NCBI RefSeq assembly: GCF_021130785.1 | Contig: NC_060207.1 | Span: 196,738,001 to 196,802,000 of the forward strand | From: Homalodisca vitripennis | Taxonomy: Eukaryota > Arthropoda > Insecta > Hemiptera > Cicadellidae | Direction of reading: 5' to 3' | Length of the DNA: 64,000 bases | In this document: piece by piece, positions 11,931 through 22,401 of the stretch | Layout: every line of letters begins with the position of its first letter | Numbering within the stretch: position 1 is the first letter of the stretch | Notes under the pieces: model-generated | The model's database searches: none | Told to the model about the DNA's origin: nothing | Seen by the model: the letters and a program-made list of their open reading frames with translations, nothing else | Program-made: the position numbers and the translations under genes

Positions 11931-11963
11931 TGGCGCTTGGTCTCTTATTGCATAACGTGGTCC
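11931..11963 (-). repeat. Right terminal inverted repeat (33 bp)
   Basis: The reverse complement begins GGACCACGTTATGCAATAA and matches the left end at 30 of 33 positions. AATT follows at 11964-11967, the partner of the AATT before the left end. Confidence 0.9.
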
Positions 11964-11967
11964 AATT

Positions 11968-13226
11968 ATACTATACAATTACTGAAAACTTCATTTCGGT
12001 AAATAAGATGGATCTATTATGACCAATATCAGACAAACTATGCATGCTTGTTACAGTTTAATTAATAACGTTTGAAAGGATGCTAGGAACTTCCTTTGAG
12101 AGAGTGGATTGAATTATGTCTTTGAATCCACTCAGTGACTGAAATAAACTAAATTTCTCAACATACCATTGCTTTCAACAAGACTACTCCTTTATTTGTG
12201 TGAAAGTAAAAAATATAGAATACCATAATTAAAAAATACATAAATTAACTTGAAAAGCGAAAATTTATGTTTTATCCTACATATATTGTTATATTTCGTA
12301 AATTTTCATTTTTATTTTATCTACATGAATGTGTTCACGGTTAATTTTACGAATAATGTCATATCATGTCGCACATTAATAAGTTTTTAGACCGTTGAAC
12401 AATACTTTATTTTAAAACGTACGTCATCATCAATAACAATTTATCGATATTAAATATTAGTTCTTAGTTAAATATTAGTAATCGATTTCTATTACATAAG
12501 ATTATGATATTATTTTAATACAACTCCCGTCGACAAAAATGTGCCAGAGCCGAGAGCTGCCAGACACCTACTGATTATATTATACTGAATTTAGGAAATA
12601 GTTCTATGGTTTTGCGGAATCGGTCTTCTGGTAATAGGACCTTTAAAATGAGATTGTTACTATACTATCTTAGTTTTTAAAATTATCCACAATCCCCCAG
12701 TTAGTTTTAGGTTTAGTTATGAAGTTCCAAATATCCCAAAAACCATGAAGATTTAGTCTTGTAATTACAAACGTTAATCACACAGCCATGTTACTAATAC
12801 CAGTATTGAGATTAGGTTAAAAAATATTTGAAAAGTGTTAGATTACTTTTCCTAGTTTCAAGTCTATATCAAGAGAGACGGCCAAACGAACAAACAAACA
12901 GACGGAATCTCGACTGACCTTTTAACCCTAACATAAAAAGTTATTTGTTTCAATAGCAACCTCCAAGTTTAAATTCTATAGGTCCTGTGTATCAATAGTT
13001 ACCAAAAAGATGGTCAGGCGTGCAGATTTACAGATGGATCCTCCTTTGACCCCAAAAGCTGCATGGATTTTCCTTGAGTCAATAGAGGCATTGGACAATG
13101 TAATTACTAATGCTACTGTAAATTGAACATTTAATCTGTTAAAACTGCCTCCCAAAAATCAACTTTCTCAAAATAGTACGCCTTTGTCTCCTAGAGGGAT
13201 GCCCTGAGTTGATATGTGTATGCGCT
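11968..13226. other. AT-rich stretch, possible old repeat tail near 12.87 kb
   Basis: Mostly featureless. At about 12868-12920 the CAAACGAACAAACAAACAGA phrase with nearby simple repeats resembles the degenerate 'cagacagacaga' tails of dispersed insect repeats, but no partner copy is visible in the window. Confidence 0.35.
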
Positions 13227-13275
13227 GTGCGTGCGTACGTGCGAGTGTGTGTTGCGTTTCTCTCTCTCTCTTTCG
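13209..13275. repeat. Degenerate GT/GC and TC simple repeats
   Basis: Alternating purine-pyrimidine sequence (GTGTATGCGCTGTGCGTGCG and onward) is followed by a TC run at 13259-13271. The first part could adopt Z-DNA; no function is implied. Confidence 0.7.
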
Positions 13276-13929
13276 CATAGAATTTAAACAATTTAAATAA
13301 AACCAGACATATTTTTACAATATCTTTTTATAGCAAATAAATTATATCATCTTAAAAAACTATTACTAAACATCATATTTTGTTGAGATAGTCTAAGAAT
13401 ATTTGGATAATCCCTATAAACTTTCCCCACTCCCCCCCCCCCTTATTTAAACTTGTTTCTTTAAACAGCGTTCTAAAATTGGGCATTTACCTTATTACAA
13501 AATAAACAAAATTATCCGTAACACAATTAGAACCGACTTGGAAACGTAACAGCCAGGGAATATTGGCATTTAACACTGCCAGTTCAGAGCTAAGGTTTAA
13601 TCCGTCATTCTAAAGCTATAGATTATAATTATTAATCATGAAAATTAACGCCAAAAAAACCATCCGGAAAGAACACCTTTATTGTCCTGCTCTAACAAAC
13701 AAAGTCATGCTCACAATAATACTGCTTTGTTAATCATTTTTTACATTCCTGTTATACAATCAGTCTGATTCAAATTTACAAACAACACACTCTTCTTATT
13801 AAATCATTAAAATGTGTTACGAGAAAACTTTGCCCCTGTTTATTTCTGCTTTGGCTTCACACCTTTACCTATATTGGCAAAACTACCTTAGTAATAAACT
13901 ATATTAAGAAAGTCAATTATTATTATATT

Positions 13930-14156
13930 AGTGGTGCCGAAGGCTCCTTTTAAAAAGCTAGAAATATGGAAATGGAAATATGTGGTGGTTCTAGGAATTT
14001 TATCATAATTTTCCAAAATGGATTTCGGGTATGAAAAAATATTGATTTTATGTGAAATATTCAATAATGTTAATCAATATAGCTTATTGTCTTTAAAATT
14101 TATTGTTTGTTTTTTTTTGGGCCCGTAATTTATGACGGCCCTGCCTGAAATGTTTT
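13930..14156. mobile_element. Possible non-autonomous DNA-transposon remnant
   Basis: A stretch running from GGTGCCGAAGGCTCC at about 13933 to GGGCCCGTAATTTATGACGG and CCCTGCCTG at about 14120-14148. On the reverse strand the end reads CAGGCAGGGCCGTCATAAAT, a wording I associate with hAT-like element ends. No clear inverted partner or target duplication could be matched, so this is weak. Confidence 0.25.
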
Positions 14157-15440
14157 AATTTTAATTTTGCCGGATGAAATTATTAAATCGCCATTGTAAT
14201 GGGGGAAACTATAACATATATTTCGCCATCTACACGTTACAATTTAAAAGAAAGATCTTTAGTTTTTTTATGGTTTCTTCCTCATTAATTGAAAGAACCA
14301 ACCATTAGTATCTCAAATGTTTATGTCTGAACCTTACCGACACAAATATTTAACATTAATTAAGTCTTCCATACGTGCATGAATAAAGGATATAAGTTAT
14401 GGATACAGTTCCCAATGTATGGCGGATATTTCAAAATGTACTAATAAAGGTGGTAGTGAAAGGAAGCAGGGCGAAAGCTCCACAATGACCGTAATTTGTG
14501 CGGATTTGTGGCTGGGCTGATCACAACTGGTCTGTTTGCCACCTAAATTGTTACAATAGGCATTTTATCCTCGACAATCCAGCTACTTATTGGTCTACAC
14601 ATTTTTTTGCAGTTTATTAGAAGAACCGAATAACCATTAAGTATCATAAACCATAAATGTTTTCAGTTGCTACTAATCTTCTTTCCGCTAAAGTGTTAAC
14701 AACAATTGTTCGGTTCACTGTATAAACAAATTAATGCATATAAAAACAACACTAGATAAATAAAATGTATCCCAGCTAATAACATGTTATGTAATATGAT
14801 GACTGATAGCCCGTGAACAGCTGTTCTACACTTTACAGTGTGCACTAAACACTTACAACATAGGGGTACATTAACACAGTATTGATTTTTAATACATAAG
14901 TCAGAGGCATTGTTCTAAAGACTAAATAATACGTGCAATCATTTTTAAATGTTGTCTTAGTACCACAATTTATAGGGATTTACTTTCAATAAACATATAT
15001 TTTTGTATATTTTTGAACAAAGAACTGTTAATACGAATAGCCGGAATTCAGCGGCAGTAGTTGATGTAAATCACATTTTACTTCCTCAATAATTTTTGTA
15101 TTAATTAATTAGTTCTGCAATGGATTTATACATTTGTAAGGAGTTTGTTTAAAATGCACAAAGGTATTCCCATGTTAAATTCCAAATAAATTATATAAAC
15201 AATTTAATTCTACCTGTATGACTTATTCTAGTGCTTAACTGTCAGATAATTAATATGGGCGCTGAGAAATTACTATAAAATAATGTGTAACGTTTTAATC
15301 GAGAGGTAATATTTAAGTTAAACCAAAGGATATAACTCACTGATTGTCTTATGTGTCGATAGCCGGTTTGGAATTATATTAATACCATCAGGTAATGAGT
15401 ATTTATCATCAAATAAATAGTGCAATGTCACCTAAAAAGA
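14157..15440. other. No recognisable feature
   Basis: AT-rich sequence without coding motifs or repeat partners. It ends abruptly at the 100-nt C15A block. Confidence 0.55.
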
Positions 15441-15540
15441 ACCCCCCCCCCCCCCCACCCCCCCCCCCCCCCACCCCCCCCCCCCCCCACCCCCCCCCCC
15501 CCCCACCCCCCCCCCCCCCCACCCCCCCCCCCCCCCACCC
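15441..15540. other. In-phase (AC15)n block, probable assembly-gap placeholder
   Basis: Exactly 100 nt in which every base is C except A at 15441, 15457, 15473, 15489, 15505, 15521 and 15537, a strict 16-base period without a single variant. A second block at 31116 has the same period in the same phase. Real poly-C DNA this long and regular would be extraordinary, whereas 100 is the conventional length of an unknown gap and 16 bases is one 32-bit word in two-bit code. An overlapping proline-rich open frame (15395-15634) is an artefact. A true G-quadruplex-forming minisatellite remains possible. Confidence 0.75.
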
Positions 15541-18500
15541 ATGGAATTTTGTTCAAAAATTTGGTCAAAAATATGCAAGACAATATACACAATTGAAACA
15601 ATCATATACTGTGGCAGTAAGAATTTTTAGATAATTTATTCGTACATCTATTGTAAATATTATGGTACTAGAAAAGTTAGTTACAGTTTAACTGGTGTAC
15701 ATGAGAATCTCAAGTTAACAAAAGTAATTTTCGGTCTTCAGGAAGTATAAAGACATGTGGCAGGTAGTCTACATGATATATTGACTAGGCAGTGATAACT
15801 GTCGTTGTATGAACACCAATTGAACCACTGGGATTGATTTCCAGTCCGTTCTCTTTGTTCCGAAACATCATTGTACTGTGATTACGGTCAATTGTGTAAG
15901 ATCAAACATACCTATTGTCCTTTGTCCCTCCCTGTGCTAACTGTCAGTAAGTTCCGAGTGACATCTCAAACCATCCAATATAGTCGAGCTGTTACTAATT
16001 CTTTGTCTACCATCAGGTATGGGGAGGGTATCCTGCTGACCAGATTACAGTTGTATCCGCTTAAAATCATTTGTGATTTTATTTGTCCCAAATAAAATCC
16101 GTGGTGAGCCAGCCACTTGTATATTACTTATTGATTATTAATATGTCATAAAACAATATTCCTGCAGTTAAAGCTAATATCCAACTACATATTCGTCCCG
16201 AGGCTGTACTTCTGTATCGTAAAACGAGCCACTAGATGGTTTCATATGTAAATGTAGTAAACAATGCGTGAAACGTGGCTTATATCACAATTGCTTTATT
16301 CAGTATTCCAATGTTTCCACGGTTTGTGTTTCTTTTAGGTATTACCTATTTCCATTTACAAATGTTGTAAGAGTAGTTTTGTTGAACATCATATCAGACC
16401 TAACCTTGAAATTAGAGATTTGGTTAACAGTTTTACCTGAACTGTGTTGAGGGTATATTTGAGAAGGTTGATATTTCAACCTGTAAGTTTTTTCAAATTA
16501 GCAATAATACTTTTGTATTTATAGTATAACTTCTTATTTCCTAAAAGGTGTTTCATTCCTGGTATCCTACCTTAGTTATATATATAGTCAACACATATTA
16601 TCCCAAACCCTGTTAATAAATACTGGTTGTTAAGTATCAGTATAATTCCTTTGATGTTTCTTTGAAACTGAATTCCAGGCAAAATAATAACATACATGAT
16701 TCATGGAATAATAATCTTTGTTTCGTCTTGAATATTATAGCCGAACACCGAAAACTAAACCTATGATCAGCTATGGTCCGTAAGAATTATATGAGGAATT
16801 TTTGTATTTGTAAATATTATCTTTCATACGAGACATCTAATCTTAATGTATTGTTAATTACCATTTGTAGAATAGAAGAGTAAAATTTTCTGTTGATTCT
16901 AGATTAATTTGCCAAATTGAAATGGATATCAAGTAATAGTGATGTTCTCTGGAACGAGAATCAAGGTATCTTGATAGTATGTTCTCGAATAAATGGCTTT
17001 AATCCCATCGCGATTTTGTTTGAAGGTGAGTCAGGTCCCGCCTTTCTCGTTTTCTTCTTCCCTTTTCTACTAGAATAATTTCAATATATATCTGCCTACT
17101 TTGATTCTGCATTCCTTTTTTAAACGACTGGCCAGGGGCAGGAATTCTGACGACGGTGGCATGTGAATTGGTGCGCAACGATCGATATAAAATTATGTAA
17201 TATACACCACTGAAGTTTTTCGTCGTCTACATTTTCAGAAGAATATTTGAAGAACTATGGTCCGCGTTTTAAGAAAATAATTTTGTGTTCATTTTTTTTT
17301 TTTTTAAAATCTTTATTGCTATATTTTTCCAGTAAAATGTAAAATTAAAATCTTTATATTATAACATATAGGAGTTAATATACTTACAATTTTTAATTTT
17401 ATAATAGTTAATATTTGCATGTAATACTTTTCAATATTGAGTATTTACTACTAAAGATCTCCACCGCCATGTTTTAAACGTCTATTCGGTACAATATGTT
17501 AACGGCTTGACTGTTTTATAGTAGTACTCTCTTAGTTAGAGATCTAAATAAACAGGTATTTAATAATAACCACTGACATTGTTGCACTAATACTTGTTCA
17601 TATCTAAGGTTCAAATTTTATGCAATACTGGAACATAAAGACAGATACACATTCCAAAGAACTGATAAACAAATACTCATAATTTGCCTGATGATTATCA
17701 GATTCTATATTGAAAACGAGTATATTAATAATAATGAAGAAAATAAGAAAACTGATTGATCAAAAAATATTAGAAAAGAATATATTGTATCTGTAAATAT
17801 AAAAAATATGCATTAAAAAGATAACATACTTTTATTAGAATTGTTAATTAAGATGTTCAGGGCAAATTCCACAAACAGGTTATTTAATTTTTGGTAAGTT
17901 AAGGTTTTTAAATTAAGTGTAATATGCTTTATTTGTCTACGTAAAAGTAGCTAAGGACTGTGGAAAAAATTAAGTTGTTTCTTAGTAACCTAAGTACATT
18001 TATATTTTTATATTGAGGAATTTACAATTGTTTTATCACATCATTTTAGGAGTTGAAATATTGTTTAGTAGTCATAAGCTATGTATTCAAGATGAACGTT
18101 TAGCTAATTACATTATATTGCAAATATATTTCAATACTTTAAAAGCATAGATGTCCTAGGAGTAACGTTTCCGAATTTGTGTACAGTAATTAAAGTAACA
18201 ATAAAATGAAATGGGAAAAGTCAAAAATATATTACATTGAGCTGAGCAAGATAGCTAGACATAAAAAAGAGTGTTATTAATGTACGTAATGTCCCCTCCA
18301 CTCATAAAACCGCTGTAAAAGTATTACATATTGTGGTTTGTTCTGCGGAAAACAGAATGGTAACAGTAACTGCACATATTAGTGGGTGGGCACCTAATGT
18401 GTGGAAAGTTAGTGCGTATCTACACAATGAAAATACTAACATAAAGGTTATAAGTGGTAATTTTTTTTGTTACTTAGTTCATTTTTAATCCACGTGTTTT

Positions 18501-19227
18501 AAAAATATTTTCAGCTCAGTTTAAATAATAATACGAGTATATGACATTTTGTACTTAAAACGATGGCACTCAAAATAAAATATTTTGGTGTTGGTTTTAG
18601 TTTCAGTTATTCATCCACATATGTTAAAAACTCAAAGTACAGTTTTTATATAATTTTTGAAAGCATTGCAATGAAAAGAAGGTACTGACTAATGCATTGG
18701 ACACGATTATTCAAATACTCTGAATGGTTTGATGAGTACGTTTAATAAAATTATTATGTGCTAATTTTTTTAGTTATATATTTTTTATACTTAGTGACTT
18801 TTAATTAAATAAAACTCAAATTTACAAATTAAGTGTTTTTATCAAACAAATTAAAATGCAATAAAATATGGTGTTACTATTTGGTTCGATAGTTATTGGT
18901 TAATTGAATTATTAAAAAAGACAATACCCACTTACTTATCCGATAGGTTTTATACCCTATTAAATGATCTTTTTTGTCTGAAAGATAATATTATAATCAT
19001 GGGTATAGTTTTAAACTAAAGTTATTGTTTTGATTAGACAATTTTTAGAAATTTTGATTTATTCATTGAAAGAACATTTACCATAAATATAAATGAGTAA
19101 CCAAGAATAATGCCTTTATTTAAATAATTACAGTTCTTACAGTATGATTGGTCTTACAGTGGAGAACTGTAGCGACTTGTATTATATATATTTTTTTTAT
19201 TTGTTTTTTTTTAAGGGCATTTGTTAG
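15541..19227. other. AT-rich stretch without recognisable features
   Basis: Slightly less AT-rich between 15541 and about 17300 than later, with short open frames (74 codons at 15871-16095, 60 at 16268-16450) that show no known motif and look like chance. From 17300 to 19200 the sequence is very AT-rich. No RNA gene or repeat pair was found. Confidence 0.5.
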
Positions 19228-20600
19228 ATACAGTGTCCACACCAGTCCACACCAGTCTCTGTTACTGATGCTGGCTAGCTCAGGGGAAAGGGGGGTAAGT
19301 TGTTCCAAGTCCTAGCCGAAGTCCACAACAACGACAAAAAATGTTCAATATTTATTTTTGGGCGCCACCTTGTTTTGGAAGGAGACTCCAGGGACTGTAA
19401 CAAGGAACCAGTCCTTTCCAGGTTCCGGGACTTCACCAGGGTAAGCAGGTGTAGGGACCCAAGAGAATTACCAAAGGTCGATGAACCGTTTACAATAAAC
19501 GTTAAATTTAATTGTGAGAATAAGAATATATTTATAAAATTAGTAATTAGGAAAATGTTTGGCGTGACTCAAACTATATTAATGTAACTATATTATTGAA
19601 TCCTTAGCTTTTCTTGGATCTTAGTAGAGTACTTTATAATAAAAGTATAGGAAAATTATGGTTAAGCTGTGAAGACGGAATACTCAAGACTACAGAACTT
19701 TACAGACTCGAGTTATTGCAAATAATTCCCGTACAGGTCAAAAACGTGATCCTATATTGTTTTATAACAGTTACGGCCAGTATTGCCTCTAATCTGCGTT
19801 ACAGTGAAACAAAACAACTAGATATAACCAAGACTATTACTGATATAACCACACAGATTTAGATAAGATATCTTAAGATAATTAAACCCTACTTACAATA
19901 CAGATATAATTAAACAATTAACATAAACCAACTTAACTACCTAAAGACAGTAAAAGAGTAATAATTGATGCAAACTCTTATTTCTGGAGTCCCAGGCGCT
20001 GAGTATCCTTCGAGAGGTATACCGAGAGGAATGGTCCCAGTCTCGGAGAGGAATATAGTATACCTGATAGATCACCAGAAAATTTGTAAGTCACTCACCA
20101 GAAGACGACAAGTCCACGCCCGGTAACTTCAACGAAGTCGACCGAACCGAGAGGAACAACACGACCAGCGGGTGAACCGGATGTGCGGTACGGCAGTGTC
20201 GGTCGGTACGGCACGGCAGACGAACAGGCGCGTGCCGACAACAGCAACTCGGAGAGCGCAGCAACAGTGGGGCTAACAGACTTATCCTCAGTCCAGCAGC
20301 CACGATCAGACTCCAGGTAATAAAAACCCTCTAAAATGTTCTTCTGAAAACCAAAGTAATCTACCGTAGTGTAGAGGGGTTCATCTAGTGTCCGATGTCC
20401 TATCATCAATGCCCAGAAGCCACTAGAAAATGTTCCTTACTGGTAGGCATGTTTAAACAGGGATGCCGTTATCAATTTATCAATGTCAATATCACTATCA
20501 ACAGCCTGCCCTACCGGTAAACAGCTGTTGACCTACTGTTAGCAGTAGCCGATGTCCTTCACTCGCCAAAATGAATTTCTCCTGCGCCCTTATGGTAGGT
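19228..20600. other. GC- and CpG-rich block of unknown nature
   Basis: Two GC-rich parts (about 19228-19490 and 19980-20570) stand out sharply from the AT-rich flanks. The second has many CpG sites (20115-20260). On the minus strand an open frame of 104 codons (20409-20095) ends by a donor-like TGGTGAGTGA. On the plus strand there is a donor-like CTCCAGGTAATA near 20317. Also on the minus strand, near 19358-19368, TGGCGCCCAA resembles the lysine-tRNA primer-binding site of gypsy-type LTR elements. The block could be part of an LTR element, or the first exon and promoter of a host gene. I cannot decide between these and no protein domain is recognised. Confidence 0.35.
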
Positions 20601-21079
20601 TAGGCATAAAATGCAAACACTATCCATGGCTTGAGTATAGTATTTTCGTCCAAACGTTAAAGGCTAGACTCTTTTAAATTAGAATATTTTGTATGAGGTG
20701 ATCAGGCTCATTTGGGACAATACTAATTCAAGTAGAAAGCATGTTTACAATACAGCAAGAATATTGTGGTACTGAATTGTTTGTTTACAAACGCTCTGTT
20801 ATAGTTTTCGTGTATCACAGAACGTTAACAAAACACCCCGTTTACCGAATTATAAATGTAAACAGCTGATTTGTATTAACGGACTGATAGTGCCAATGGA
20901 ACAGAAATGAGCATAATACGGCACAAATCCAAGCATGCATAAAAACACTTATAATCCAATAAATTCTATCATACTTCAACCTAATACTTTTTAATTGCCC
21001 TCATTTACTAAATAGCAAATCCAAACATACCTATATTCAGTAGCTATTTATAGTGAGGATATGTCTACAGGCAGGACAG

Positions 21080-21590
21080 ACTACTAGTAGACCACGCTAA
21101 TGGGAGACCTCTGTAGTACAGCCTCCGGATGCTACAGAGAGCACATTGTTCCTGCTACAAGCTATACGTCGGGGAACTACTGTATTCACTAATAGACCAC
21201 GCTAATTGGGCCCACCAGACCTCTGTAGTAAACAAGCCCTCCGGTGTACAGGAGGAAAAAAAGCGCACTGTTTCCTGCTACTAAAGCCTTATACGTCTCG
21301 GATAGACACCTGTATTCGACTAATTAGACCACGCTAAATGGGAAGGACCTCTGGTAAGTACAGCCTCCGGTGTACAGGAGAGCACATTGTTCCTGCTACG
21401 CATAGCTATATGTCGGGGAATTACTGTATTTACTAGATAGGAGCCACCGCTAATGTGGAAGAGAGAGGCGAGGGTAATTGGTGAGACCTCTCAAGTGTAG
21501 TACAGCCTTCGGTAGTACAACGGAGGAGCACATTGTCTCCTAGCTATACAAAAGCTTATATGTCCGGCATACTAGTAATTCTCATCTACA
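21080..21590 (+). repeat. Tandem array, about four units of 105-130 bp
   Basis: Units are recognised by TAGACCACGCTAAT at 21088, 21193 and 21325, and a degenerate TAGGAGCCACCGCTAATG near 21438. Each unit then carries GACCTCTGTAGTACAGCCT, CCGGTGTACAGGAG, GCACATTGTTCCTGCTA and a GCTATACGTCGGGGAA-like end. The units differ mainly by one- to few-base insertions instead of substitutions, so spacing varies from 105 to about 132 bp. Locally higher GC than the flanks. It is non-coding, and a minisatellite or internal repeats of a transposon are possible. Confidence 0.85.
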
Positions 21591-21639
21591 TAGGACCAGA
21601 CACAGAGGATATTTCCAGGAACTTGCTGTTATCGGGAAT

Positions 21640-22397
21640 GTGTTATCTACGAAATGCTATAAACGATTATCAAATAATTTATTCTTTAAAATTACGTTAA
21701 TCTCTCCCTATTATTTAATTACTTTTAATTGTAAAATAAATAATCTCAAAAACTCTAGGTAACAAACTGTTAAAAAGTATCAGATCTTAATCATCTCTTG
21801 TGTAAAGATCTAGTATTCTAATTAGGTAAAATTCTGATATGGAAAACAAATAATTTTATATTTTATATTCTCCCCCCCCCAAATTATTTTATATTGAACC
21901 TTAGAGTTTTAAATAATAATTTAATAATTTACTAATAGCAAATTCACTGACAGATATTAGTCACAAAAATACATCTTGAAAAATAGCCTTTACAACCCTA
22001 AGTGATATTTAAATACCTAACCTAACTGAAAAAATTGTTGTTTATTGAGATTTTACAATCGGATACACTGATGCCAAATATTTAAAGATTGTGCTCTAAT
22101 TGTACCATATCGTATCTTCCCTTTTTTTAGTTCGTAAGCATTTTCATAGGAAGAAAATTGAAGGACATTTCATTATAAAATTATTATAAATTCAAGAAAA
22201 TAGACTTTATAACCACTATTTTCTATATACACTGGTTCGAAGGTTGATATTATACACCTTTGTATCATACCAAAATAAAATTTAATTATCTTAAGAAAAA
22301 TTAATCTCAGTTTGGCTTTAAATGAAATTATTTACGTGCAATATAGGGTATACATGTCTAGCAAATGTTCTTAGTTTTTACAGAACAAAACTATAAA
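21640..22397. other. No recognisable feature
   Basis: AT-rich spacer between the tandem array and the piggyBac element, with a C run at 21872-21881. Nothing else is seen. Confidence 0.55.
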
Positions 22398-22401
22398 TTA
22401 A
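22398..22401. other. Left TTAA target site of piggyBac element
   Basis: TTAA directly precedes the terminal CCC of the left inverted repeat and is repeated at 25146-25149. This is the hallmark target duplication of the piggyBac family. Confidence 0.85.

Larger units (their letters stand above)
7528..11963 (-). mobile_element. 4.4-kb DNA transposon with TIRs and DDE-like gene
   Basis: The element is 4436 bp. It is bounded by 33-bp terminal inverted repeats starting GGACCAC (7528-7560 and 11931-11963) that agree at 30 of 33 positions, and is flanked by AATT on both sides. Inside, on the minus strand, is a decayed gene of a multi-copy insect family carrying the motif VWSDSCGGQNRN. Further copies of the TIR core lie subterminally on both sides (7777-7811 and 11623-11745). 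These have the arrangement expected for transposase-binding sites, which is inference. A 4-bp duplication fits several superfamilies, Sola among those I recall, but I cannot name this one with confidence. The broken gene means it would need help from an intact relative to move. Confidence 0.85.

Noticed and set aside
15395..15634. Open frame with a long proline run
   Set aside because: It arises only from the C15A block, which is probably a gap placeholder. The flanking codons have no recognisable protein content.
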